A stretch of DNA of 64,000 nucleotides from Methanosphaerula palustris E1-9c (GCF_000021965.1 NC_011832.1:2025242-2089241), one strand, 5' to 3'; positions 49,932 through 59,624 are shown, numbered from the stretch's first letter. The notes: generated from the letters alone by a model not told the origin. Program-made: numbers and translations.

Positions 49932-52180
49932 CGCTTTCCCTTCCCCTTTATCCGGACAGAACCCGTCCCCGTCAGGGGCGGCACAGAGAGCGGCGAGAAG
50001 GTCTGCAGTACCTCATCCTTCTCGATCAGCGGGTACCACTGCCCGCGATGATCGATCATCCACTGCTGCGTATCAAACGGCGTATCCCCATCCTCCGGAA
50101 GCACCCGGCAGTAGGTGCCGTCCGGGAGGAGTTTCCGCGCCTTGGCGGTGTCCCTGAGGTGGACCATCAGGATATCCTCGACGATCACAGCCAGGAGGCG
50201 TTTATCCTGGATCGGAAAGAGGATCTCGACCCTCCGATCGAGGTTTCTGGGCATCAGGTCTGCAGACCCGACCAGCACCTCTTCATCACCGCCATTCCGG
50301 AAGTAATACATCCGAGCATGCTCGAGGAATCTGCCGACGATCGAGGTGACCGTGATCGTCTCGCTGATTCCAGGCAGACCCGGCCGCAGACAACAGATGC
50401 CACGGACCTGCAGGTCGATCCTGACCCCAGCCTGCGAAGCACGATAGAGCGCAAGGATGCAGGCCCGGTCGACCAGTGCGTTCATCTTGAATGCAATATA
50501 TCCGTCACCATGCTCCTGATGGCGGACGATCTCCCGCTCGATCCGCTGCAGGATACCATCCCGGATCGTGACCGGCGCGACCAGTAGTTTTCGGTACGAG
50601 GTGATCCGGGCGTACCCGGTCAGGAAGTTGAAGAGATCGGAGATATCGGCACCAATCTCCGTGCTGGCGGTCATGAGACCGATATCGGTGTACACCCTGC
50701 TGGTCCCGGCATTGTAGTTGCCTGTTCCAAGGTGGATATACCGTACAATCCCCTGCTTCTCACGGCGGACCACCAGGCAGACCTTGGCATGGACCTTGAT
50801 CCCGACCAGTCCGTAGACCACGTGTACCCCGGCACGTTCAAGGGCTCGTGCCCAGCCGATGTTGTTCTCTTCATCGAACCGGGCTTTCAGTTCGATCAGG
50901 GCAGTCACCTGTTTCCCGTTCTCACGGGCCTCCATCAGGGCGTCGACGATCGGGGAGTTGGAACCGACCCGGTACAGGGTCATCTTGATGGCCAGCACGT
51001 CCGGATCGGTAGCCGCCTGCTGGAGGAACGTGATCACCGGACCGAAACTGTCGTACGGGTGATAGAGCAGGAGATCCCCGCGCTGAATCACGGGAAAGAT
51101 CGGCTGATCATGGGAGAGAGAAGGAGGAATTGATGGATGGAACGGCGGATCCTGCAGGTCCGGGCGGTTCAGGCCTGCCAGCATCATCATATCTGCCATC
51201 CCGATCGGTTCGTCGAGGCGGTAGATCATGTCCGGGCTGATCCCGAGATGACGGACGACCATCGAACAGATCGCTTCCGGCGTCCTCCGATCCATCTCGA
51301 TCCTGACCGGGGAACCGACCCTCCGCATCTCCATGCTCTCCTCGATGGCGGTCATCAGGTCGGAGGCCTCGTCCTCCTCAATCTCAAGGTCTGCATTCCG
51401 GGTCACCCGGAACGGGTAGGCGGCGACGACCCGGAGGCCCGGGAAGAGCAGGTCCAGGTTGGCAGCGATCAGGTCCTCGAGCAGCACATAATGATGCTCA
51501 CCGCCCCCCAGGCTCTGGGTGACGTTCTTCTCTGCACGGAACTCGATCAGTCGCGGGAAGAGACCGACCGGAATCTTCAACCGGGCAAAGCAGTCCCCCT
51601 CCTCTGGATCCTCCACCAGGATCGCCAGGTTCAGCGAGAGGTTGGAGATGAATGGAAACGGGTGCGAGGTATCGAAGGCGAGTGGGGTCAACACCGGGAA
51701 GATCTCCCGCTCAAACATGGCCCGTAAGGACTCCTTCCGGTCAGATGAGAGGGAACTATAGGAATGGATATGGATCCCGGATGCAGCCAGCTGCGGCTTC
51801 ACCTGCTGATGCCAGCAGTCCATCTGCTCCATGAGCTGCGGCAGGAGCAACGCCCGGATCTCGTTGAGCTGGGAAAAGGCGGTCATCCCGTCGGGAGGGC
51901 GTTCGACGACCCGTTCATGAAGCAGTCGCTGCAGGCCGGCGACCCGTATCATGAAGAACTCGTCGAGGTTGGTTGCGAAGATGGCCAGGAACTTCACCCG
52001 TTCGAGGAGCGGGTGGGTCTGGTCGAGGGCTTCCTCAAGTACCCGCCGGTTGAAGGCGATCCAGCTCAGTTCCCTGTTAAAGAAGAGGGCACGTTCCTCA
52101 TCACTCCCTTCAGATATGAACTCTGAACCTGTTGACTGCTGTTGAGATGGTGTGATCATAATATCGTCCACTGCCGGCAT
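49928..52180 (-). CDS. ppk1: Polyphosphate kinase (Ppk1 family), copy B
   Basis: A 750-aa Ppk1 paralogue with the same layout: FFNRELSWIAFNRR, His464 in VHAKVC, His621 in LEHARMYYF, GSADLMPRNL. Both active-site His residues are intact, so it should be active. It has an N-terminal extension of ~25 residues compared with copy A. ATG 52180 or ATG 52159 could be the start; the TATA box at 52218-52225 permits both. First gene of the polyphosphate operon. Confidence 0.93.
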   Translation of the reverse strand: MPAVDDIMITPSQQQSTGSEFISEGSDEERALFFNRELSWIAFNRRVLEEALDQTHPLLERVKFLAIFATNLDEFFMIRVAGLQRLLHERVVERPPDGMTAFSQLNEIRALLLPQLMEQMDCWHQQVKPQLAASGIHIHSYSSLSSDRKESLRAMFEREIFPVLTPLAFDTSHPFPFISNLSLNLAILVEDPEEGDCFARLKIPVGLFPRLIEFRAEKNVTQSLGGGEHHYVLLEDLIAANLDLLFPGLRVVAAYPFRVTRNADLEIEEDEASDLMTAIEESMEMRRVGSPVRIEMDRRTPEAICSMVVRHLGISPDMIYRLDEPIGMADMMMLAGLNRPDLQDPPFHPSIPPSLSHDQPIFPVIQRGDLLLYHPYDSFGPVITFLQQAATDPDVLAIKMTLYRVGSNSPIVDALMEARENGKQVTALIELKARFDEENNIGWARALERAGVHVVYGLVGIKVHAKVCLVVRREKQGIVRYIHLGTGNYNAGTSRVYTDIGLMTASTEIGADISDLFNFLTGYARITSYRKLLVAPVTIRDGILQRIEREIVRHQEHGDGYIAFKMNALVDRACILALYRASQAGVRIDLQVRGICCLRPGLPGISETITVTSIVGRFLEHARMYYFRNGGDEEVLVGSADLMPRNLDRRVEILFPIQDKRLLAVIVEDILMVHLRDTAKARKLLPDGTYCRVLPEDGDTPFDTQQWMIDHRGQWYPLIEKDEVLQTFSPLSVPPLTGTGSVRIKGKGKR

Positions 52181-52217
52181 CCTATCGTTGGTTGCTGATC
52201 TATAGAGACATTGTTGG

Positions 52218-52225
52218 TTATATAG
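52218..52225 (-). promoter_or_regulatory. TATA box of the polyphosphate operon
   Basis: CTATATAA on the minus strand, predicting transcription from about 52193, 12 nt before ATG 52180. Confidence 0.5.
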
Positions 52226-52293
52226 GATTCGGATTTCAGGATGGGCAATTCCTTTGAACGATGAAGCCAGGCGGCTAGATAAAAATAAGGGAG

Positions 52294-54654
52294 TTATTCG
52301 ACTCCTCGTGAGGTGAAGGTGATCCAGTTGATGTTGACGTTGTCGGTCGGGAATTTCAACACCAGCCGGTGCTGGCCGGCCGGCAGGGGTATGGATACCA
52401 AAATGGTCTTAAAGATCTGCCAGTCACCGGTGTTCGGGACAGAAACATTCGCTACAGGGGTCGTACCGTTGTCGACATATACCAGAATTGACGACCCGAA
52501 GTGGGACGAGGCGACCCTGAACCTGGCATCGTAGGTACTGGTCGAATAGGTGCCGACCGTGCTGACGTTCACCGTATATCCTAGCCATTCGCCGGAACGG
52601 ATCCAGCCGACATTCGGCGAGCCGTCGGTGTCGAGCTGTTCGATATCGACATCGTCATGCCGGTAGACGCCACCCTCGTTGCCGGCGGTGGTGTCGTGGT
52701 AGGCGACGCCCTCACCACCGAGGTCGTAGTCCTCGGCCTGTAAGGTCCCGGGGATGTTATGCGGGCCGTTGTACGGGCTACCGGTCACCGTCGGTACGAT
52801 CGTTGTGACTGTCGGAACCAGTGTGGTGTTCGTCGGCACAGGAGTCAGGGTCATGGTCGGCACCTGCGTTGTCGGCACTGGTGTGGTGTTCACCGGCGCC
52901 GGGGTTGTGGGGGTTGGGGTGATCGGTGAGATGACATTGATGTAGTCCTCGACCGTCTTCTCCTGTGTTCCGTTCGAGCCGATCGCGTAGAGCGAAACGG
53001 TGTACCTGCCGGCTACGTTATAGACATGGATCGGTTCCCGGTCGAACGAAGTCGCACCGTCACCGAACTGCCAGTAATAATACTGGACCGAGCCAGTGAT
53101 CGACTCGTTGAACTGCACGGCGAGCGGGAAGAGGCCGGCCGTCACATTCGCAGAGAACCCGACCGTCGGCGGATCGGTCACCGTGATGTACCCGGACTTC
53201 TCCGTGAAGACGCTCCCATAATCTCCACTGGTGATGGTGAGCGTTACAGAGTAGGTACCCGGGTGCGAATAGGTATGGACCGGGTTTTTGTCGGCCGAGG
53301 TCGTACCGTCGCCGAACTGCCACTGGTACCCACTCGCATCAGAGGACTGGTCGGTGAACTGCACCGTGAACGGCGTCTGACCGGCCGTCGCATTGGATGT
53401 GAAGTTAGCCACCGGCACGGTGTTGACGATGATGCACCGATATTGAATCGCGGTGTCGCTTGCCAGATCGTTCGAAGCGGTCAGCGCCACATTGTAGGCA
53501 CCCGTGTTGTTGTAGATATGGGTCGGGCTCTGCTCGGTCGAGGTTGAACCATCACCGAAGTCCCAGTGCCAGGCGGTCGGCGAACCGACGGACTGATCCA
53601 GAAACCGAACAGGGTACGGGGCCTGGCCGATATGGCCGATGGCATAAAAGCCCGCGGATATGGTTGGTGTCGGCGCCCTGACCACCCCGAACCTCTGGAT
53701 TCTGTTGTTACCGGTATCGGCCGCGAATACAGTGCCTGTGGAGTCCACGGCAACATCAGAAGGGCGATTGAATGCTCCCGATCCCTGGCCTGAATGGGGA
53801 GCCGTGTTCCCCAGACTCCCAAGGGGAAGACCGGCCGCGTTGAAGATCTGGATCCGGTTGTTGTCCGTATCGGCGACGTAGACGTTATCATCGCCATCCA
53901 CACCGATATCAGTGGGGGCCCAAAACTCTGTTGCATTCGAACCATGAACTCCATCAGCCCTGCCCCAGGTGGCAAGCCACGTACCGTTTGAGGTAAACTT
54001 TCTGATCTGGTTAGAGTTGAAGTATGAGATATAGACATTATTATTGCTGTCTACAGCGACCCCCAGCGGGTTTTTCTTTCCACCAGGACTCCAATTGTTG
54101 ATGAGATCCCCAGATGGGGCGAATTCCTGCACCTGGCCCAATCCACCTTCATAATTATAGACTTCGGCCACGAAGACATGGCCACTACGGTCCACAGCAA
54201 CACCATAGGGATCCCCACCAGAGGTGTTCCATTCATCAACGAAGTCACCGTTCGACGTGAATTTCAGAATCCGGTTGCTTTCTAAATCAGACACATAGAC
54301 GTTGGCACCTGTCGGGTCCACTGCAATTCCAACCGGATACCAGAAATCCCCAGTATTCCCAACAGGGTTGCTCCAATTCTTGACGAATATTCCATCAGAT
54401 GTGAACTTCTGAACCTGATGGTTCGCGGAGTCGGAGACGTAAACAGAACCGGCGTCATCCACTGCAACAGAACCTGGCGCATGTAACCCACCGCCTAGAC
54501 TTCCGATTTCAGTCCCGTTCCACTGCAGGGAATAAGGAAGTGGGTTTAATGCCCCGACAACTCCGACTCCTGATAACAGAAGCAGCAGGACACATATTAC
54601 AAAAAATATTCGCATTCTATTGAATAATCTCATCCGAACTGCTTGAAACCTCAT
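52294..54654 (-). CDS. Secreted NHL-repeat, PKD and CBM6 surface protein
   Basis: A 786-aa secreted protein. A signal peptide (~14-35) leads to six NHL-type beta-propeller repeats (~45-320; recurring VAVDxxGxVYVSD.N..IQKF patterns), then three PKD domains (~328-405, 410-488, 491-578), a Val-Pro-Thr linker and a C-terminal CBM6-like module (~621-786). The PKD-CBM6 half nearly repeats the genes at 12924 and 54995, while the N-terminal sensing or binding module differs. Likely a cell-surface protein for adhesion or polysaccharide binding. GAGGT is 7 nt before ATG 54654. Confidence 0.86.
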   Translation of the reverse strand: MRFQAVRMRLFNRMRIFFVICVLLLLLSGVGVVGALNPLPYSLQWNGTEIGSLGGGLHAPGSVAVDDAGSVYVSDSANHQVQKFTSDGIFVKNWSNPVGNTGDFWYPVGIAVDPTGANVYVSDLESNRILKFTSNGDFVDEWNTSGGDPYGVAVDRSGHVFVAEVYNYEGGLGQVQEFAPSGDLINNWSPGGKKNPLGVAVDSNNNVYISYFNSNQIRKFTSNGTWLATWGRADGVHGSNATEFWAPTDIGVDGDDNVYVADTDNNRIQIFNAAGLPLGSLGNTAPHSGQGSGAFNRPSDVAVDSTGTVFAADTGNNRIQRFGVVRAPTPTISAGFYAIGHIGQAPYPVRFLDQSVGSPTAWHWDFGDGSTSTEQSPTHIYNNTGAYNVALTASNDLASDTAIQYRCIIVNTVPVANFTSNATAGQTPFTVQFTDQSSDASGYQWQFGDGTTSADKNPVHTYSHPGTYSVTLTITSGDYGSVFTEKSGYITVTDPPTVGFSANVTAGLFPLAVQFNESITGSVQYYYWQFGDGATSFDREPIHVYNVAGRYTVSLYAIGSNGTQEKTVEDYINVISPITPTPTTPAPVNTTPVPTTQVPTMTLTPVPTNTTLVPTVTTIVPTVTGSPYNGPHNIPGTLQAEDYDLGGEGVAYHDTTAGNEGGVYRHDDVDIEQLDTDGSPNVGWIRSGEWLGYTVNVSTVGTYSTSTYDARFRVASSHFGSSILVYVDNGTTPVANVSVPNTGDWQIFKTILVSIPLPAGQHRLVLKFPTDNVNINWITFTSRGVE

Positions 54655-54994
54655 AATTCTAACCTCAGTGTTACCGTGGGTAAGCGTGGCATTGAATTAG
54701 AATCGGAGATGAGGTACCTTAAATTCTTCGATTTGATTCGTATGATTTGTTATTTTTGATTGTCCCCCATTCAAATCAACAATTTCCTGATCCTTACACG
54801 AAAAACGGTATAATGAGATGAGAAGTCGGACACCCAAGGAATTCATTTTTTTTAGAGAGCAAAACCAAAATATCCCTGATTCTGGAATAGTTTCCCTGCC
54901 AGAACAGCCGGCTACAGGGCCGGTGAGAGGTAACACCCGGTCAAGAGTTACCGGCAACGGCTGAGCCGGACTGGATACAGAAAAACGAGAGGAA
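54655..54994. other. Intergenic region between two PKD-CBM6 genes
   Basis: It holds the promoter of the NHL gene (a TTTAAGG-like element near 54716 on the minus strand) and, at 54860-54960, a segment that resembles 57740-57830 (ATCCCT.ATTC...TCCCT.GCCAG...GCCGGC). That segment is perhaps a terminator of the gene at 54995. No coding sequence is seen. Confidence 0.35.
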
Positions 54995-57517
54995 TTATAC
55001 CCCGCCATTCTGGGCGAAGGTGATCCAGTTGATGTTGGCAAAGTCAGTCGGGAACTTCAACACCAGCCGGTGCTGCCCGGCCGGCAGGGTCACCGGCACC
55101 TGGACGGTCTGGAAGGTCAGCCAGTCGCCGGTGTTCGGGACGTTTACCGTCGCGACGGGGGTACTCCCACCATCGACATACACCTGGACCGTTGAGCCGC
55201 TGTGGGAGGACGCGACCCGGAACCCGGCATCATAGGTGCCGGTAGCATTTACGTTCACGGTGTACGCGAGCCATTCACCGGCACGGATCCACCCGACGTT
55301 CGGACTTCTGTCAGTGTCGAGCACCTCGATGTCGACATCGTCATGCCGGTAGACCCCACCCTCGTTGCCGGCGGTGGTGTCATGGTAGGCGATACTCTCC
55401 CCGCCGAGGTCGTAATCCTCGGCCTGCAGGGTGCCCGGAATGGTGTGCGGGCCGTTGTAGGCCGAACCGGTAACGGTTACCGTCGGTGAGACGGTCACAG
55501 TCGGGGAGACAGTCGGTGTCGTGACCGGGACCGCCGGCACGGTTACAGTGAGGATCTTTGTCGAGTATCCTGCCCCATTGGTCGCAGTCTGTTTGATCGT
55601 ATAGGTGCCGGCCTGCCAGTAGGTGTATTGGAAGTTCGGATACGCGGTGGTCGTGCCGTCACCGAGGTCGAACTGCACCGAGGTTGCATTCACTGCGGTG
55701 CTGGTCACCTGAATAGCGAGCGAACCCGGGCCTCCCTGTGAGGTTATGGTGAAGTTCGCCACTGGCAGGTCCCGCTCAGTCGGGGTTGGTGTCACGGTCG
55801 TCGTGACGGTCGGTGTAGGAATCACCGGCGAGGTGACGTTGATATAATTTTCTACCGTCTTCACCTCCGTCCCGTTCGAACCGACCGCATAGAGGGAGAC
55901 GGTGTACTGACCGGCCTCGCTATAGATGTGAACCGGGTTCGGCTCGTTCGAGGTTGCATGGTCGCCGAACTGCCAGAAGAAGTACCGGGCCGAGCCGTTC
56001 GTCGACTCGGTGAACTGCACGGCAAGTGGGGAGGGTCCCCTGGTCACATTCGATGAAAACCCGATCGTTGATGGGTTGCTCACCGAAATGTATCCTGGCT
56101 TCTCCACGAAGACACTGCCATACTCTCCCCGGGAGACGACCTGAGTCACGGTGTAGGTGCCCGGCTGTGTATAGGTGTGGACCGGGTTCTGTTCGGTCGA
56201 CGTTGTGCCGTCACCAAACTGCCACTCGAAGGACTCCGCACCGGTTGACAGGTCCGTGAACTGCACGGTGAAGGGTGTCGACCCCGAGGTCGCATTAGCC
56301 GTGAAGTTCGCCACCGGCACGGTGTTCACAACGATGCATCGGGACTTAGTGCAGATGTCGGTCGCCCAATCGTTTGCCGTGATCAGGAAGACAGTGTACA
56401 CACCGGTCCTGGTGTAGACATGGGTCGGGTTCTGCTCGGTGGAGGTGGTGCCGTCCCCGAAGTCCCATCTCCAGATAGTTGGAGAACCGGTCGACTGGTC
56501 CAGGAACCGGACCGAGAACGGGGCCTGACCGACATGGCCGGAGGCCAGGAAGTCCGCAGTGAAGATCGGGGTGAGCTCGATATTATAGAGGTAATCTTCA
56601 CCCAAACTAATCAGAGATAACCCGGTAGAGTAGGGTTCATATCCATCTTTCTCTGCAGTCAGGTACAGACCGGGAATTTGAGATTCGACACCGGCGTCAC
56701 GCAGTTTTTTATCTGAACCGGAGTTCGCATCTGTAATTTGAAGAACGTAATATCCCTGACTGTTCGATACCCCTGAGGCAAGGACCGGTTCCGATGAACT
56801 TATGATGAGGGAGACGTGCGCATCCGGGAGAGGTTTGCCCGTAATTTTGTCGGTTACGAAACCGGCAAAGATGGGGTAGAGTTCGATCGTTCCGATATCC
56901 TTCGACCCGCGCTGCAGATCCCCTTCCGTGACAGAGACGTCGGTGTAATTATCCCGATAGATCCCTGCCGCCCAGACGTCCAGATTCGCTTTCCCTTCGA
57001 TAACCCAGGCGTCAGGGAGGGTGAAGCTCCCATCTGCCTGGGAGACAGTCGAGGGGCCGTAATCAAAATTATAGATCACCACATTCGACAGGGGAAGGCC
57101 GGTGAAGTGATCGACGACTTTACCGGTCAGATTCACCGTCGGCATCGGATCGATCGTGAACGTGCCGTTCCATTTGACCCCGGGATCGGTTCCGTTCGCA
57201 GCCCATACCTCCCAGCTGCCTGGGACTTTATTCAGAAGGTCGAAGTATCCGGTGATGGTGGTTCCATCCAGTTCTTCACTGGAGGCGGAGATGTTCGTCT
57301 GGCCGGCCATCGCAAGCCAGACCGTGGGTGTCCCGGAGAATCCGGTGCAGTTGAGGGTGAAGGAAACCCAGGTATTGTTGGCCATAGCATGGTCTGGGGT
57401 GCAGTCGATGATGGACGGGGTCACGGGATCCGCCGTCGCCGATGCGATCATCAGCAGGCATGAGACGATGACCAGCATAATCAGCGGCCAGGTCATTCTT
57501 TTGAGTAGATCTGTCAT
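54995..57517 (-). CDS. Secreted carboxypeptidase-regulatory-like, PKD and CBM6 surface protein
   Basis: An 840-aa secreted protein. A signal peptide (~8-28) precedes an Ig-like N-terminal domain, two carboxypeptidase-regulatory-like domains (~125-310; NLTGKVVDHFTGLPLSNVVIY and GFVTDKITGKPLPDAHV), three PKD domains like those of its paralogues (~316-393, 396-477, 479-567), a fourth, different PKD domain (~580-657; QFDLGDGTTTA), a linker, and a CBM6-like module (~682-840). GAGGA is 8 nt before ATG 57517. The N-terminus is unique to this copy, so the family exchanges heads on a common tail. Confidence 0.86.
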   Translation of the reverse strand: MTDLLKRMTWPLIMLVIVSCLLMIASATADPVTPSIIDCTPDHAMANNTWVSFTLNCTGFSGTPTVWLAMAGQTNISASSEELDGTTITGYFDLLNKVPGSWEVWAANGTDPGVKWNGTFTIDPMPTVNLTGKVVDHFTGLPLSNVVIYNFDYGPSTVSQADGSFTLPDAWVIEGKANLDVWAAGIYRDNYTDVSVTEGDLQRGSKDIGTIELYPIFAGFVTDKITGKPLPDAHVSLIISSSEPVLASGVSNSQGYYVLQITDANSGSDKKLRDAGVESQIPGLYLTAEKDGYEPYSTGLSLISLGEDYLYNIELTPIFTADFLASGHVGQAPFSVRFLDQSTGSPTIWRWDFGDGTTSTEQNPTHVYTRTGVYTVFLITANDWATDICTKSRCIVVNTVPVANFTANATSGSTPFTVQFTDLSTGAESFEWQFGDGTTSTEQNPVHTYTQPGTYTVTQVVSRGEYGSVFVEKPGYISVSNPSTIGFSSNVTRGPSPLAVQFTESTNGSARYFFWQFGDHATSNEPNPVHIYSEAGQYTVSLYAVGSNGTEVKTVENYINVTSPVIPTPTVTTTVTPTPTERDLPVANFTITSQGGPGSLAIQVTSTAVNATSVQFDLGDGTTTAYPNFQYTYWQAGTYTIKQTATNGAGYSTKILTVTVPAVPVTTPTVSPTVTVSPTVTVTGSAYNGPHTIPGTLQAEDYDLGGESIAYHDTTAGNEGGVYRHDDVDIEVLDTDRSPNVGWIRAGEWLAYTVNVNATGTYDAGFRVASSHSGSTVQVYVDGGSTPVATVNVPNTGDWLTFQTVQVPVTLPAGQHRLVLKFPTDFANINWITFAQNGGV

Positions 57518-57913
57518 GGTTCATTCCTCGTTGTATCTATCTATGGTGAAAACAGGGTTGGACCTGATACCTGGATCAATGACAAACAACCATATATGGA
57601 CATCGAAATGATTATCAATAAAATGCAGCATATGAACAGTCTTTTTTTAATTGAACCCACCCAGATCCACGATTCTGTGATATTTGAGTGAAAATCGTCT
57701 CAAAGAACACAAATACCAAAAATTAAAAATTTTAAAGAACTCGAACAGATAATCCCTCATTCGAGAACTATCCCTCTGCCAGCCGAAGGAGCCGGCCCCG
57801 GGACTCACGCATTGTCAGAAGTCACCGGGATGATCAGTCGTTCCAATTCCCTATGAGTTCCTGCAATGCAGGTATTATTACAATTGAACAGACGACGTCA
57901 CCACCTCGAATCA
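57518..57913. other. Intergenic region with promoter and possible terminator
   Basis: CATATATGG at 57591-57599 (minus) is the probable TATA box of the gene at 54995, giving a ~50-nt leader. A segment at 57740-57830 resembles 54860-54960 and may end the Mut7-C transcript. The middle is AT-rich and apparently empty. Confidence 0.4.
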
Positions 57914-58471
57914 TCAATCAGAATTGCAGAACCGCACGGAGCAGATCGTGGAGAGTCGCTGCTGCAGGTCGTCGCCGTGCGACCCCTGCCAGTACAGCCG
58001 ACCGCAGTGGTGACACCAGAAGAACAGGATCCCCACCTGGTCGGCGGGGGCATACGTGGCGGCGGAGGCGACCTGCTCGACGGTGGCCGGGGAGAGGAGA
58101 CCATTGCAGAGCGGACAGCGGGAAGTAACGACCTGCGGGGTCACCAGCCCAAGTGCGGTCAGCTGCCTGACCTGATCGAGCACATCGTCCGAGCGGATCA
58201 GCACGGCCCTGTTCTTTCCCCGCCGGGCCAGTTCATGGTCGCGGGTCAGTAGCACCCGCCCCTCTTCTCCTGCGAGCGAGAGAAGGAATGTGTCCTCCTT
58301 CGGATCCCCGACAGGGAACGAGTTCGCACTGAGGGTATCATAGCCCATGCACCGGAGGTACCGGGTCAGCGTGCCGAGCATCCGGTCGACCAGGAACCGC
58401 GACCTCCCCGTCTCTGAATCACGGATGCCGGATCTCGCTGACGTATTCGATCGCCTCGCCACAGGCGGCAC
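57914..58471 (-). CDS. Mut7-C RNase-domain (DUF82) protein
   Basis: A ~185-aa protein with the PIN-like Mut7-C fold: RFLVDRMLGTLTRYLRCMGYDT, LLTRDHELA, and a zinc-ribbon-like Cys pattern CPLCNG...CHHCGRLYW. Expected to be an RNase or nucleic-acid-binding protein. The start is uncertain because it must lie upstream of RFLVD and thus inside the radical SAM gene; ATG 58471 or GTG 58462 gives a ~53-nt overlap. Confidence 0.82.
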   Translation of the reverse strand: MPPVARRSNTSARSGIRDSETGRSRFLVDRMLGTLTRYLRCMGYDTLSANSFPVGDPKEDTFLLSLAGEEGRVLLTRDHELARRGKNRAVLIRSDDVLDQVRQLTALGLVTPQVVTSRCPLCNGLLSPATVEQVASAATYAPADQVGILFFWCHHCGRLYWQGSHGDDLQQRLSTICSVRFCNSD

Positions 58472-59438
58472 ATCGGTGCCCGTCGAGTCCCCGGACCCGG
58501 ACCGTATACCCGTTTCGCTCGATCAACAGGGCATGACAGGCCGGGCAGTAGGTGTTCTGGTACTGATGATCCCCCACGTTTCCCAAATACGGGTACCGCA
58601 GACCGAGCGCCCGTGCCCGCTCATAGATTCGCTCCAGCGTCTCCACCGGCGTCGGCCCACGGTCCCGCATCCGGTAGTCAGGGTGAAACCGGGTGAAGTG
58701 CATCGGGGTGTCGGCCCCCAGGTGCTCGATCACCCAGGTAATCAACCCATCCATCTCCTCGACGCTGTCATTCTCGCCTGGGATCACCAGCGTGACCGTC
58801 TCGACATGGAGGCCAAGCTCCCTGGCGAGGGCGGCGGCGTCCAGAACCGGTTGCAGTTTTGCTCCGCAGACGGTCCGGTAGAACTGGTCGGAGAACGCCT
58901 TGATGTCGACCCGGAACGCATCGAGGGACGGTGCCAGTTCTCGGAGCGCCTCCTCGGTGATGTAGCCATTGGTCACGTACACCGTCCCCAGCCCCCGGGC
59001 ATGGGCGAGCTTTCCCATGTCGAGGGTGTATTCATACCACATCGTCGGCTCGTTGTAGGTCCATGACACCGAACTGCAGGCCGCCCCCAGCGCCCGTTCG
59101 ACCCCCACCTCGGGGGCGAGATCCCGGAGGAGAGGACTCTTCAGCGAGGCCCGTGAGATCGCCCAGTTCTGGCAGTTCTGGCAGTGAAAATTGCACCCGA
59201 TCGAACCGAGCGAGTACGACAGCGTCCCGGGAAGAAAATGGAAGAGTGGTTTCTTCTCGATCGGATCGATCGCTTCGGAGCTGACCCTGCCGTAACTGGC
59301 CGCATACAGGACCCCCCCTGCATTGACCCTGACCCCGCAGATCCCCTGCCTGGCCAGGCCGATATGACAGCGATGGCTGCAGAGCGAGCAGTCGACGGTC
59401 CGCTCCACACCCCTGGAGTACATCAGAGCCTGATGCAT
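58419..59438 (-). CDS. Radical SAM protein of the AmmeMemoRadiSam type
   Basis: A ~339-aa radical SAM enzyme. The cluster motif is GCNFHCQNCQNW (CxxxCxxC), with an N-terminal CSLCSHRCHI and a C-terminal CPACHALLIE...CAACGE zinc-like pair. This is the PflA-like radical SAM of the AMMECR1/Memo/radical SAM system; its substrate is unknown. ATG 59438 is chosen over GTG 59450 because the TATA box at 59468-59475 places the transcript start near 59446. It overlaps the Mut7-C gene. Confidence 0.85.
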   Translation of the reverse strand: MHQALMYSRGVERTVDCSLCSHRCHIGLARQGICGVRVNAGGVLYAASYGRVSSEAIDPIEKKPLFHFLPGTLSYSLGSIGCNFHCQNCQNWAISRASLKSPLLRDLAPEVGVERALGAACSSVSWTYNEPTMWYEYTLDMGKLAHARGLGTVYVTNGYITEEALRELAPSLDAFRVDIKAFSDQFYRTVCGAKLQPVLDAAALARELGLHVETVTLVIPGENDSVEEMDGLITWVIEHLGADTPMHFTRFHPDYRMRDRGPTPVETLERIYERARALGLRYPYLGNVGDHQYQNTYCPACHALLIERNGYTVRVRGLDGHRCAACGEAIEYVSEIRHP

Positions 59439-59467
59439 GGTATCAAGCACCTGATTGGTGAGTCGGG

Positions 59468-59475
59468 TATTTATA
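59468..59475 (-). promoter_or_regulatory. TATA box of the radical SAM gene
   Basis: TATAAATA (minus strand) lies 30-37 nt before ATG 59438, squarely between the zinc-ribbon stop and the radical SAM start, so this gene is transcribed on its own. Confidence 0.55.
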
Positions 59476-59477
59476 CT

Positions 59478-59621
59478 TCAGTCCTGTTCTTCCTCATCAA
59501 CCTCGATGATCAGCGATCCCCGGTACTTGCATTTCTTGCAGACATAGACCTGCCCGATATACCCGCCTGCGACCTGATAGATATCCGGAGAGCCACAGAC
59601 CGGGCACTGAAAGCGCTTCAA
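59478..59621 (-). CDS. Small zinc-ribbon protein (47 aa)
   Basis: A 47-residue protein with FQCPVCGSPD near the start and VCKKCKYRGS later, two CxxC pairs typical of a zinc ribbon, and an acidic tail (EVDEEEQD). The start is probably TTG 59621: a TTTATTAG TATA-like box at 59646-59653 predicts transcription near 59624, so the message may be leaderless. Divergent from the UMP kinase gene. Possibly a nucleic-acid- or protein-binding factor; too short for a firm role. Confidence 0.7.
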   Translation of the reverse strand: MKRFQCPVCGSPDIYQVAGGYIGQVYVCKKCKYRGSLIIEVDEEEQD

Positions 59622-59624
59622 CAG

